Positions 21,686 through 33,430 are shown, counted from the stretch's first letter. The stretch is DNA of 64,000 bases from Globodera rostochiensis (GCA_018350325.1 JAEVLN010000001.1:6663254-6727253), one strand, 5' to 3'. The notes: generated by a model from the sequence alone, not told the origin. Made by a program: numbers and translations.

Positions 21686-22109
21686 AATTGGATGTTTAAT
21701 TATGTGTGTTCTTATGTCCCTCGGTCTGTCTGTACATATGTATATGAAATTTTGTCTGTCTCCTCACTCCATATGTATGTATTTAACCCCAAAAATTACT
21801 TGGATGCTGAACCACTCTCCCTTTAAGCGCTGAAAGCTGTATTCGTTCGATTGTTCTATGTATGTACTTATGCATGATAAAACGTTTGCTTGAATCACCT
21901 ATGACCGACTTCTAATTTTGTTTGGCCTGTGAAGTTAAAAAGACGAAACTTTCAACTAAAATCGGCATACTTCCGATTCTTACCCTAGTTATTATTTGCA
22001 TTGTAGTCTTTCTCAGTAAAGTTGTTCATAAAATTTGTATACACAAAAACATTGAAACAAGTTTGGTTGTATAACATTTGGCAGCCAAGCACAACACAAC
22101 AAATACCGG

Positions 22110-22737
22110 AGTTTCAAAATTTAATCACATAATCCCGTGTTTAAAATCGATCTTGTACAACCCTAGAAACACATTCTCCGATTGACTCAAAAAGTTTATT
22201 AGATTCCAAAATAAGTAGTTGGACGATGAAGAGGAGGACAGTCTTCGACTGCCCTGGGGCAGAGATTACGCATTTGTCAACTGATTTTGTTTTTTTTTGT
22301 TTTCATACGATCGATAAAAAACAACGCTCAGTACCTATTTTTGTGAACAAAAACAAAAGTTGGAATGCGATTTGCCGACTATTGATCCATCCATCCGTTT
22401 ATCATGCCCGAAGAATGCAACTGATCTGTTGCCCAAACATGTCAGCCACATCTTGCCCCAATGATCGTATTAGTTTCTGATTTAAACGATCTAGGTAGTT
22501 TCTAGGAATGGGCCTGACAACATTCCCGAATTTGGGGGGTGGGGTTTGTGGTTTGGGAAATACAGAACAACGAATCCAGGCATTTGGGACCGATGCCATC
22601 AGTCCCCTACTACCCTTCCGGCCGGCCTTCGTTCCAACCCCCCCCCCCACCACATCCCCCCTCCCTCCGTTTTTCGCTCAAGACATTCAAGAAAATTTGT
22701 TATTAAAATGTATTAAACATGGTTAAAAAAGATGTCA
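22110..22737. other. intergenic between block A and cdk-8 copy 1
   Basis: Short frames only. The last ~170 bases, with a C-run and words such as ccttccggccggcctt, recur upstream of cdk-8 copy 3 (58950-59080), marking the 3' flank shared by copies 1 and 3. Confidence 0.4.
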
Positions 22738-25700
22738 TCAATACTGCCTATGCTGTTGTTGTGGGTTTTGCTGGTGGTTCATCGCCATTTGCTGCTGAGC
22801 CATCATAAATTGCTGTTGCTGTTGTGGGTTCATGATGCCCATTTGCTGTTGTTGTTGTTGGTGCATTTGTTGTACTAAAAAAATAGGGTTGGGGACAAGA
22901 CGGCGGGGGCGTTTGGGCAAATATAAATTTCTGTTTCTGATCCTCACAGACCAACCAACCGACCGTGCTGTTGTTGGGACTGATGCTGAACAAAACCGCC
23001 CATTTGCGGCTGCTGACGCATTTGCATCTGCTGTGGTTGGGCACTGCTCATGTTGGGCTGCTGCTGAACCATCCCTTAAATTGCAGAACAACATGATTTG
23101 GTTTCAAAAACTATCCGGGCATTACCCTGTTGCTGATGAAGGGTCTGCTGTGGTTGTTGACTCTGATGCATGAACTGAGGCGGCATCATCGCTCCGCCAT
23201 GACTCTGAACTCCGCCCTGCTGCTGCTGGTGTTGTGCCATTCTCAGCTGCTGTTGTGACGGCTGATTCGGTTGCATCATCTGTTGTTGCTGAGCTGCAGC
23301 GGAGCCCATCTGTTGATGCCCACCAATTTGCAGTTGTTGTTGTTGTTGCGTCGAAGACACTTGCTGTTGTTGTATCTTTTTGTTGGTGGAAAGTGGGTGG
23401 GCAATCCCTACACTGGCTATATATGGCTATTCGGAAAACGTAAGACTGTTTTGTCACTAGGTCAATTCTTTACAGCAGTTCTGTCCACCTGTTGTTGCTG
23501 TTGCTGCTGGTACATCTGTAACTGTTGAAAGCCTCCCAGTTGCTGCTGCTGCTGTGCAGTGGTCGCTGCCATTGTGCCCTGCTGCGGGCCCATTCCGGTA
23601 CCGACGCTGAATTGCTGTTGCGTCTGCTGTTGCATTTGTGGCGGCGGCGGCGCTGCCGTACCCAACCGATAGTCCGTCGCTGGGGGCCCAAGTCCACTGT
23701 GTGAGGAGCCGTACATTTGCTGCTGCTGCTGCTCCATTAGTTGATGCTGCTGCTGTTGTTGCTGTTGGGATTGTTGCTGAAAGCCGCCCGACCCTCCGCC
23801 ACCCATTTGCTGAGGCGGGGCGACTTTCATCACGCCGCCCCCGCCGCCGCCGCTGCTGTTCATCGACGGATGGGGCGCTTGTCGCAGTTTCTTTGTGGCC
23901 GGCGGTTCAATTGTGGGCGGATTATGCGTGTGGGCGGGGACGGTGGGAGGCACCGCAACCGGAAGGGTCGGAGCCTAAAGACAAATTTCCTTAACAAATT
24001 GAGTCAAAAATTCAAAATTTTCTCCCGACTCCCCTCCCTCACATTTTTGAAAATAGGGAAAAATTTTCCAATTTTTTAAACAAAAATTTTAAAAAATTTA
24101 CTGAAAATTGAACTTTTTTGGGGAAAAATTGCTTAACAAAGGAATAAAATCCAAAAAAGCACTCCTAAAGATTGCCTTTTTTTGGCAAATTAGCCCCCCC
24201 CCCCCCCGTGGGTACGCCCTTGCATCCACCCACCTGCTGTTTGGAACCATTGTTCTTGTCATCCGGCTCGTCCTTCAGAAATTCGCGCTTGGGATACGGA
24301 ATGTCGCATCCGGAGAACACATCGCTTGTTGGCGCGGGACTATCCTCAAAAATGAATAATTTTATTTTAATGATTTGATTTATTAGTGAAAAGCAAACTT
24401 TAAAATATTTGTGTTCTTTGGCCTCAGCGGCCGTGATACGCTTCAACGGGTCCATGGTGAGAAGCCGTTCAAGCAATGAGAAGGCCTGGTCTCCCGGTCG
24501 GTGTTTGTCCATGTGACGACGCAATGACGCGTCTTTGAACCTAAAATTCAAATAGTAGGTAAGTACTACCAGGTTACAATTTGCTTGTCAAGACAAAATT
24601 TCTGAAAAATAAATTTTCGTAATACCAATTAAACTCTTGTTGATAGAATTCAAAATAAATAATGAAACTCTTGATTTGGTAGAATTCAAAATAGATAATT
24701 AAACTCTTGAACTGGTAGAAGAACCTGTGCAGATCTTTTGTAAAATCGTCCTTCAGTTTGTCATAGCCCGGCATTCTCAGCATGTCCGGCCATTCTTCCC
24801 GTTTTGGGTAACCCATCACAAAAAAAATGCGCTCCAATTGCTCTCTGTGGTAGGGCGTCTGCTTGTTGTCCTCCTGAAATTCGGTTGGTTGCCGAAAGAA
24901 TCGAATTCGGACAAAAACCTCCCGGCACACAAAAATTGGCTCCGTCGTCAGCAATTCGGCAAAAATGCAGCCAATCGCCCAAATGTCGATTGCCTAATAA
25001 TGATAAGGCATTAATCAATTAAATTAATTAATCAAATTCAATATTAAACTAAATTAACCGTTGTGTAGTGCTTGGAACAAAGCAACAGTTCGGGTGCCCG
25101 ATACCAAAAGGTGACAACAACGGGGTCAAGTTCAGACAGAGGCTGAATTTAGTATTTTTGCGATTAAAAATTCAAATAAAAAACATTTATTAACTTTTGC
25201 GATAAAATTCGAATAAAATTCTTTATTTTATTGCAATTAAAATTCCGAATAAAATTCTTAAAATATCTTTTTATTTACCTTTAATGGGTTGTGAAAAACT
25301 CGAGCAAATCTAAAAAAGAGAGAATGAACACGTTGTTGTCGCTGTACGTCTAGAACAAACGGACCCCATGTCCGCAATTTTGACCCGTCCGCGTTCGATT
25401 CCGGTCCCTTCGCCCATCACCAAAATGTTAGCGGGCTTAATTAATGGTAAAAATTAAATTTAGTAATTTGAACTTCGACATTTTAAAGAACCTTAAGGTC
25501 ACGATGCATTATCGAGTTATTGTGCAAGTAGTAAATGCCGTTAAGAATCTGGTAGAGCAGACTTTTGACCATTCCCTTGGGCACCTGCGAAGAAATCAAT
25601 TTAAATGTTATCGCATATTATAGTAATGAGTGACAATGAAAGTTGAAAATTTAGAAAATTCTCATTTAAACATTTATGTAAATGTAAATAGTAGAGACCG

Positions 25701-26077
25701 AGAGTGACCGAGAGTCCAGGTCTCGAATCTCGGAAATTTGTCGAAAACTCCGAGACCTGGACTCTCGAAATTTCGAGACAAATCTCGATATCGGTCTCGG
25801 ACTTTTCAAAATGCCGGTCTCTAGTAAATACCATGACGGGTTGTCGTCGCAGTTTCGCAGACCGATGATATTTTATAATGTGCCAAAGGTCATGTTCAGC
25901 GTAGTCAAACAGCAACCAGACTCACTTTTCGGTGGTAAGGAAAACACGGAGCAATTTGATCAAATTCGGATGGCTTAAAATAGAATAAAATGATCATAAA
26001 AATTCAATAAAAAAATAATAACTTCAACTCTCTCAGAAGAGCCACTTCACGACAGGCGGACATCGAGAAGCCCTGGC
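22738..26077 (-). pseudogene. cdk-8: cyclin-dependent kinase 8 copy 1: 5' truncated, in-frame stop
   Basis: CDK8 is the kinase of the Mediator module that controls RNA polymerase II transcription. Exons (minus), 5' to 3': 26023-26077 (SMSACRE helix), 25832-25973, 25492-25584 (HRDLK), 25365-25435 and 25279-25309 (ADMGFAR, the CDK8 DMG motif), 25059-25142 ([14 protein letters not shown]), 24919-24993, 24725-24873, 24399-24540, 24234-24344, then Gln-rich tail exons 23489-23974, 23126-23375, 22964-23074, 22738-22874, ending QHRQY-stop. The Gln-rich tail resembles nematode CDK-8. Missing: every exon upstream of SMSACRE (Gly loop, catalytic Lys); block B follows instead. The codon after TTEK is TGA (25924-25922), where copy 2 has AGA. 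The same change creates a perfect GTGAGT donor. I consider it a pseudogene or non-catalytic derivative. Confidence 0.85.
25692..25823. mobile_element. palindromic MITE in cdk-8 intron (shared with copy 2)
   Basis: Starts TAGAGACCGAGAG and ends CCGGTCTCTA, with gagacctggactctcg words. Flanks gtaaatag and gtaaatac match at 7 of 8 positions. The same insertion is present at about 49641-49771 in cdk-8 copy 2, so it predates that duplication. Confidence 0.6.
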
Positions 26078-27033
26078 CTGAAAGCATTTTATGTTTTTTT
26101 GCGCGACTTTTTTGAAAAAATTTGGACTCGGAGGGGTTCAGCGGCGAAAGACGCCGTCAAACAAATTTTGAAAAAAAGTCAAGAAAATCAAAACGCATCA
26201 AATAACATATTTTCAGGCAACTAAAAAATTTTTCCACATCCGAGATAAAGAATTCAAGATACAGATTTTTTGAAGTCATTAAAATCATCGGATGACGACG
26301 AAAATGAAAATACCTATAAGGGAAAAGTGAGAGATTCTTCGGGCTCGTGTGGGGTTACACAACCGACGGCGAGAGAGTGTGTGAAATGAATAGAATGGCA
26401 CCCCACCCCCCACCTTGGAAATAAGTGCCCAAAAATCTAACTAGGGTTTTACAAGATCGGTTTTAAACCCGGGATTCTTTGATTAAATTTTGAAACCCCG
26501 GTTTTAAAGCCTTGCTCCCGGTTAACCGAAAACCGGTCTCGTGTAACCCTTACAAGAAGGTACAAATTTGAGTAACCGTACTCCAAAATTAGCGCTGATT
26601 CAATTTGAACGTAATGAATCGCCTCTGATCAAACGCCAGGCCACTGTGGCACTTTTTTTTGCCTTACGGAATCCACAAAACAATACTAAATGACAACAAT
26701 TAGAACCCAATAAATAAAATTTATCAAATCCAAAGCCTGTCGAAAATTCAATTCATGACAAACAATTGGCCCAAAATAATACAAAAGAAAACAGATTTAG
26801 AAACCAACAAATAAGTGTTTTATCACATGGATAATTAGGCATAGAAATGTACATATGTATGTTGCCACATGGGTAATCCGGACACATCAATCGAAATTAA
26901 TTCACAACAACAATTGCTTACAATTAGTGACAAAGAGACCCAATATACATACAATGAGCATCACAATATACATACACATCGACAAATCATCCTTATGCCG
27001 CCATTTACACTCGTTCTTAACTTCACGTGCCGA

Positions 27034-28643
27034 TCAGCGCTGTTTGAATATGTTCGGGTCCAGATTGCCAAGAGTCGCGTAGTTCGGATCATTCGCTAAA
27101 AAGGGGGCAAATAATGGATTTTTGATCAATAGTCAAACAATTCTTCTACCTGCAGCTGCTGCCGCTCCGCCCGGCTTTCCTGCAGCGGGTGCCGTTGGCT
27201 TTCTCTGGAAAATGTTCGGGTCCAAGTTGGCGAGTGTCCCGTAGTTTGGATCGCCAGCTAAAAGGGGGTTGGTTAGAAGATTAATTTGATCACAAATGCC
27301 CCTCAACCCTCGCTCTACCTGCAGCGGTAGGCAACGCCGCTTTCGGTTGCTGAGGTGTCGGAGCTCCTCCTCCTCCTTTCGGGTGTTGGACGAAGATGGC
27401 AGCGTCCAAGTTGGCAAGTGTCCCGTAGTTTGGATCACCAGCTAAAAGGGGGTTGGTTAGAAGATTAATTTGATCACAAATGCCCCTCAACCCTCACTTT
27501 ACCTGCAGCGGTAGGCAACGCCGCTTTCGGTTGCTGAGGTTTCGGAGCTCCTCCTCCTCCTTTCGGGTGTTGGACGAAGATGGCAGCGTCCAAGTTGGCG
27601 AGTGTCCCGTAGTTTGGATCACCAGCTAAAAGGGGGTTGGTTAGAAGATTAATTTGATCACAAATGCCCCTCAACCCTCACTCTACCTGCAGCGGTAGGC
27701 AACGCCGCCGGCGACGCTTTCGGTTGCTGAGGTGTCGGAGCTCCTCCTCCTCCTTTCGGGTGTTGGACGAAGATGCCAGCGTCCAAGTTGGCGAGTGTCC
27801 CGTAGTTTGGATCGCCAGCTAAAAGGGGGTTGGTTAGATGATTAATTTGATCACAAATGTCCCTCAACCCTCGCTCTACCTGCAGCGGTAGGCAACGCGG
27901 CTTTCGGTTGCTGAGGTGGCGGAGCTCCTCCTCCTTTCGCGTGTTGGACGAAGATGCCAGCGTCCAAGTTGGCAAGTGTCCCGTAGTTTTGATCGCCCGC
28001 TAAATTGTGAATGATTTGTTCAAACGATGCGACCATCAAACTCCGCCACTGACCGGCAACGGGTGTTAGCTTCGGTGCACTCGGTGGAGGAGATGGTGGA
28101 CTTCTGGAGATCAGATCCGGATCCATGGCTGCAGATGGAGGAGTGTGAGCCGCCGCTAAAAGGGGAAAAAAAGATAAATTTGAAGCTCGGCACAATTTCC
28201 GCTTACGTTTGCCGCGTGCCGGTTGCTTTCCTGTCTTGCCCTTAATAAAAATGGATGTTTTTGATCAGCTTGAATGCAAAAAAAAATAAAGCCACCTTTT
28301 CTGGTGGTTTCTTCTGTGCAGCATTCTGTTTCTTCGGCTTGCCGGAGAGCATGGCCGGGTCCATGTCAGACGCAGATTTGCCCGCTGAAAAGTGCAAAAG
28401 TTAATCCAATCAGCTCCCTCCCCCCCTTTTCTTTACCTTGTTTGCCTTTTCCCTGAGCCGGTTGCTTTGCTGCTTTCTTCTTGTCCTTAAAATAAAGAGG
28501 GAGGTTTATTTGAACAGCTTGACGCCCAAAACTAAAATTACCTTTTTCCCTCCGCCACCGCAACATTGGCCGAGGATCAGCAGCACGGAAGCGACGACGA
28601 TGAGCGCCAGTTGAAGCGGGATGATCAGTGTGAAGACGACCAT
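27034..28643 (-). CDS. single-pass membrane protein with tandem YGTLANLD exons (copy B)
   Basis: Same architecture as the copy ending at 18588: membrane anchor at the start (MVVFTLIIPLQLALIVV from 28643), Lys/Ala/Pro-rich exons, a Pro-rich exon, repeat exons and the ending NIFKQR-stop at 27034-27036. Repeat exons lie with their 3' borders at 27880, 27687, 27503 and 27319, then the shorter PNIFQRK exon and the terminal exon. There are four ~120-132-base tandem exons here against three in copy A. One has an extra SPA insertion (PKASPAALPTAAG). A one-base difference in front of the start (copy B has an extra C after ATGTCCAAC) disrupts the upstream frame seen in copy A, so translation most likely begins at the second Met in both. 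Function unknown. Confidence 0.7.
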
Positions 28644-28771
28644 GGCTTTGGCCTGTTCGCAGCAGCACAAAAAATACAAATGGGTTGGACATGCAAAAAC
28701 AATCGCCTTATGTACTCTTCACCTGCGTCTCAATCAATGTTTTTAAGGCAAACTTTACCGCTCTCGACCAC

Positions 28772-28778
28772 TATAAAA
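28772..28778 (+). promoter_or_regulatory. TATA box of the H2A variant gene
   Basis: TATAAAA about 103 bases upstream of the ATG at 28881, in a ~237-base divergent intergenic region shared with the membrane-repeat gene. The context is nearly identical to that at 21009. Confidence 0.65.
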
Positions 28779-28880
28779 AGCAATGACATCGCATTCATTC
28801 CTCACTTGCCTTCACTTCACTGCCGTATTACTGCAAAGTCGCGCACCTTATTCCTTCACTGTGATCTGCAAACAATCGGG

Positions 28881-29404
28881 ATGCCCCGACACCGTGCGAA
28901 GCCGCGCTCATTTCATGCTGGACTGAAGTTCCCGGTCGGTCGTGTTCATCGCAAAATGAAAAAGGGTAAGCAATGTTTGTGTTCAACTTTTTGTTGTTGT
29001 AAAATTTTCATTATTCAGGTCCTTATGCCAAACGTCTCGCAAACGGAGTGCCCGTCTACATGACTTCGGTGCTTGAGCACATTACGGGCGAACTGCTGAA
29101 GAAGGTCGGCGACGTAACCCAAGAGGAAGGCAAGAAGCGCCTTACTCCACGCCATTTGCAGCTGGCAGTTCGCCGGGATGAGGAGTTGAGCAAGGTGGTC
29201 ATAGCATTTGGGGGCGTCAACATTTTTCAATAAGCAATTCTTTTGTTTTAGCTCTTCGAGCGCGTCTCTCTTGCCCAAGTCTGTGTGCTGCCGACCATCG
29301 ACTCAGATGATGATGCGTCCGAGTCAGAGGATGCGTCCGGGGCAGAGGAGTCCACCGATGATGATGGGAGCAGCACTGATGGCGGCGGCGACGACGATGC
29401 GTGA
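28881..29404 (+). CDS. divergent histone H2A with acidic C-terminal tail, three exons
   Basis: A core histone of the nucleosome. Exons 28881-28965, 29019-29194 and 29252-29404 join in frame to 137 residues. H2A hallmarks: AGLKFPVGRVHR at the first helix, PVYMTSVLEHITGELL for helix 2, and RHLQLAVRRDEEL with the acidic-patch DEE kept. Departures: the N-terminal tail is very short; KGPYAKRLANGV replaces the usual L1 loop; the patch residue after ITGELL is Lys where canonical H2A has Glu; and AQGGVLP becomes AQVCVLP. After the docking segment the usual Lys-rich end is replaced by about 35 residues of Asp/Glu/Ser (DSDDDASESEDAS...). It also has introns, unlike replication-type H2A. It is not H2A.Z, H2A.X or macroH2A by signature. 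Retaining intron 2 would end the protein early at NIFQ-stop. Confidence 0.85.
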
Positions 29405-30006
29405 GCAGAAACAAATGCAAATCGGTGGCAACAACTCTTCATGCTAATTGGATGTTTAATTGTGTGTGTTCTTTATGTCCCTCTGTGTGTCTGTACATAT
29501 ATGAAATTTTGTCTGTCTCCCCACTCCATATGTTAAGCGCAATGAAACCTGTATTTTCGAAAAACAATTGTACATATGCATGCATGATAAAACGTTTTGC
29601 CGAAATCACCTATGACCGTGCTCAATATGTTTGACTTGTTAAAACGGTGAAATTTCAGACTAAAACAAGCTTTCGAGCATAAATCAGCAAAACAAAGCCT
29701 CAAAAAACTAATCAAATACTAAAGATCCTCACCCCAGTTTGTTTAAATGAAATTCGGTGTAATTGTTTTAAAAAAATTGTCATACACAAAAACATTCAAA
29801 CAATTTTATACGTTTGGTTGTATAACATTTGTCAGCCAAGCACAAAACAACAAATTTTTACCCCGGTGGTGGAGAAACGGAGGATGGTTGTGTAGCAAAA
29901 ACAAGGAAAATGTGGGGAAATTTTTAAATAGATCAAATCAATCGCGACCATCGTCCCCGTCAGCGGCACCGTCCTCGCAGCAACAGCCATACCCTCGGCA
30001 TGTTCA

Positions 30007-31682
30007 TTATTTGTTTGGCATGAACTTCCAGCCAAGAATGGCCTCCTCACCGCAAGCAGTCACCACCGACACCTGGCAAAAATGTTGTAATGTTGTTTCC
30101 AAAGAAAATTGTTAACTAATTTGTAAGTAACAACAAAATTTGGTTTCGGTGCTGCACATTGGACAAAAAACCATTGCCCACCAATGGGGGTGTACCGGTA
30201 CACTTTGAAAATCCTGTTCACACTTACAAGAATGCCGCTCTCATCCTTTTCGTAGGCCTGTTTGATTTGGTCGCCGATTTCACCTTCCTAAAAAATTTTT
30301 AATTAACAAACAAATACAAAAAATGTTGCCTTCCAACAACGCATTAATGTTTTTTAAGTTGATTTTAGATAATCGTTGAAATCAAAATTTATCTAAAAAA
30401 GCTAAACGCCAAAAAAAACAATCTGCCAGTGCAAAAGCTCAGCAAAATTTCCCACAAACCCAAAAATTATAAATTTTAAATGTCACCGGAAGACGGAGGT
30501 CGTCCTTGGTCTCGCACGATTCCAGGTCCATCATTGACACGAAGCCGTCCTCGTTGACGGAGAGAAGCTTAAAAAACGCATTAAAAGTTGCATCTTTTAA
30601 ACTCAAAGAATGGCTAAAAATAATTTTCTTTAGCTTGCTTAAAAATTTTTTTTCCAAAAATAGTATTATGTATTATATTTCGGTGACTCAGAAAGTTTGC
30701 ATGAATTTGCATCACCAACGCATTCAGACGCAAATTACCCAGAAATTACATCATTGTCACACTGTTTTTAAAAGCATAATGTTTGCTTGACATTCATTCA
30801 TAATCCATCGAACGATGTCTGTTAAAGAACACACACCACTGAGCTACGGACACAACCCAAATTTTGGAATGTAATGAACGCCTTCATTTTGTGGAAATGA
30901 TGGAGGAACACCGTCAAAAATTCCAAGTTAAAGCCAACTTCATAAAACGACTAAACATTTTTTGAATCGAATGTAGTAGCGAGTACATGTTAATTGCAAT
31001 AAAACATTTTGACGTATCACTTGAAAATTTGGAGTTATGGTAGCTTTTTGACGTTTAAAAGACGGCATTTACTCGACCCATCAAAACCAAAACTCAGTTT
31101 GGACTTTTGAATAAAAAGACAAAAAACAAACCTGGTACTCCTTGCGCTTAACCACCGGAACATCCATATTGTGAGTGGACGGACAAATGTCCTCCAATTT
31201 TTTGTTGGTGAAAATGTCCAACGCCACCATGTGGACCTTGGCGTGTCCGTGCTTGCCAGTCTTTGAGGTGCTCATCTCGACGACCTAAATAAAAGCATTT
31301 TTTCTTATTATAAAAAGCATTCGGCCAAATAACTACACGAAACTGTCGCATTTTTTTAATCTCATATTTTATTTCAATCAGTCATAACAGTAGCACATCA
31401 AACCCGACCGAGAAAATTGCCCAATAAGTCGGTTAATTTAAAATTGGGGAGAGGGACCACCCCGAGCATTTTGTTTATTAATGCCATGCTGACAGTACTT
31501 TGCATGGACGACCCTTGATCATGACGAACTCATTTTTGCGCAAAGCGGAACCTAAATTCAAATGGTTGAAACAAAACAAGAAAAAAGGACAAAAAAAGAC
31601 GCTGACATTGCTTCGGGTACGTTGGAGCCGAGGCTGACTCGCCGGACGTAAAATCGTGGTCATGATCCGTGGACTCAGCCAT
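30007..31682 (-). CDS. iff: translation factor eIF5A, complete, six exons
   Basis: eIF5A promotes peptide-bond formation and translation termination, and is the only protein known to carry hypusine. Exons (minus): 31607-31682, 31499-31551, 31132-31284, 30487-30567, 30228-30287, 30007-30072. They sum to 163 codons including the stop, the usual eIF5A size, with clean GT/AG borders. The hypusine loop reads [14 protein letters not shown], with the Lys between Gly and His as the modified residue. [11 protein letters not shown] and DDLRLPEGEIG are further family signatures, and the C-terminus reads [13 protein letters not shown]. The start [11 protein letters not shown] fits the acidic eIF5A N-terminus. 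The gene appears intact. C. elegans has two such genes (iff-1, iff-2); which one this matches cannot be told here. Confidence 0.95.
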
Positions 31683-31689
31683 TTGATTT

Positions 31690-33430
31690 ATTCAAATTTT
31701 TCAGAAGGAACGGTTTACCTACCTTAAACTGGTTAATTTTAACAAAATCTAAATTACATTTATTTTAGAATGCGAAATGTCGGACAACGCAAGAATTAGA
31801 GCTCGGTTCAAAATTTTGCATGTTCAAATCAGCGGGAACTTATGAAAGCATTGGGGGAAACGGAATACCTGGATATCAAACACTATCTCGCATATTCATA
31901 TCCCAAATTTTAGGATTTGCAAGCAAACTGCGTATGTATAATGCACCAAAAACGCAACGGTTGTCATTTTAATCAATTTCAAACAAAAAAGATGTGGGTG
32001 AGGGAATAAAATAAAAAGACGGAGAGAAGAGAAGAAAAATGCTCACACATCACTTAAAACTAAGAGAGATTATTACACCATCGCCACCAAATTACGCTTC
32101 CCAAAAAGATATCAATGAGAAAAATTATATTGATGCATCAGAATGAATGAACGAAGGGATGGACGACGATTGTGCACCACAGCACACAATGCACAACAGA
32201 GAAATGACTGAAAATGTGTTCATACACTCATTATGCGCCTGTCTACCTTTCTACGCCAGCAGCAGACAAAAATAGGCGAAACGCCAAAATTTAAACTTTT
32301 AAACTAACGACCCTAGGTTCAAATCCCCTCCGAGACATTTGAATTTTTTTTTTTTTTTTTTGTATTTGCACTATTCGACACTCAGACTTTTCGACACTGG
32401 GACTTTCGACACTCGGACATTTTTAGTTCTATTCGACACTCGGACATTTTTCCACTATTCGACACTCGGATCGGAAGCGGATTTCTTAGTCAAATACCAT
32501 TCTCTAAATTGTTTAATAATATTGTAATACATACATGGCTGTGATCTCAAAATGTTTAAAAGCAGCAGCAAAATCCCAGAAATGGTAAGATCTTGTAAAT
32601 TAACTATAAAATTGAGTCGGCAGTGCCGACTCAGCACACGATTTCATGAGTGTTTCGGATTTATGAAAGTTTAGGTGAAGTAAGAAAAAGAAAATAAATT
32701 TAAGAATGAAACTAGCGTAAAATTAATGAATAAATTTTAATGGTTGGAGGATGATTCAAACTTCCTGATGGTTTCCGCCGCTGAGAAAATTTAGGCTTTT
32801 TTGAAGAATTTAGTTGAAAATTTGATCCAAAAAAGAGAAAGACATAAAATCAATTTAATTAGTAGAAAAGTTAAATTGCTGCAATTTCTGAGGCAGCAGG
32901 AAAATAAAAACTAAACAAAATACTTCACACGGATCGGGGTCCCCGTTTTTTGGGATGGGCAAACCGGGGAACGGGGACGGGGATGTGTACCTATAACGCT
33001 AGAGCATCAGTTTACCAACAAATAATGCAACTCTGATAACAACACCAAACATAAAATTTAAACAATAAACAAAAGGATTTATTCCAATTTGAATAAATAA
33101 TTCTTTTTGTTATTATCAAATTAAAAGTTCATTATTAATTTTATGTACAATAAAAAACATTGGGTAGCTCATTATGCTATTGCATATATTGTACATATAA
33201 TCACTGACGCATTGCCCTCTGGCACTGTTTCGCTCAACCGCCATTCATTTGGCTGTCCAACATTTACAATTGCGCCAGCACCGAGTACAACTTTTTCGCA
33301 AATTGGGCCCACCGCCACTCGTTGCCCAACTGGTAGGCGGCCCACGGAGACTTGACCTCGCGCGGCTCACTCACTCGGTGCCGGTGTGCCAACAGAGCGC
33401 CCAAACGGCCGACCGACAGGGGAGAGGAGG
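31690..33430. other. intergenic, no secure gene
   Basis: Includes a short array of ttcgacactcgg words (32370-32475) preceded by a T20 tract, and a ggggacgggg-word repeat at 32930-32995. A minus-strand frame at 33264-33464 (with EVKSPWAAYQLGNEWRWAQF) looks slightly coding but is not recognised. Nothing else seen. Confidence 0.35.

Larger units (their letters stand above)
17798..22110. repeat. segmental duplication, block A
   Basis: Nearly colinear with 26236-29870 (block B) from the word ataaagaattcaagatacag onward. It covers a MITE, the whole membrane-repeat gene, its divergent promoter, the 3' end of the partner gene and the downstream word ttggttgtataacatttg. Differences: A carries an 876-bp foldback insertion between the two genes, one fewer tandem exon in the membrane gene, and an unrelated coding region in the partner gene. 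The high identity in introns implies a recent event or gene conversion. Confidence 0.9.
26236..29870. repeat. segmental duplication, block B
   Basis: Counterpart of 17798-22110. It starts immediately after the truncated 5' side of cdk-8 copy 1, so its left edge coincides with the cdk-8 truncation breakpoint. It carries four internal tandem repeat exons in the membrane gene (A has three), no foldback insertion, and the H2A-coding version of the partner gene. Confidence 0.9.

Noticed and set aside
22832..23994. Plus-strand Ala/Cys/Val-rich frames opposite the cdk-8 tail
   Set aside because: Antisense shadows of CAG/CAA-rich exons, present identically at 59185-60370 opposite copy 3.
29195..29233. 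Alternative H2A end VVIAFGGVNIFQ as the true C-terminus
   Set aside because: It is intron 2 read-through. Splicing gives LFERVSLAQVCVLP, which matches the conserved H2A docking region.
32305..32362. Possible tRNA or tRNA-derived SINE end (ggttcaaatcc followed by T20)
   Set aside because: A B-box-like word and a T tract are present, but no acceptor stem, D arm or A box could be paired upstream.
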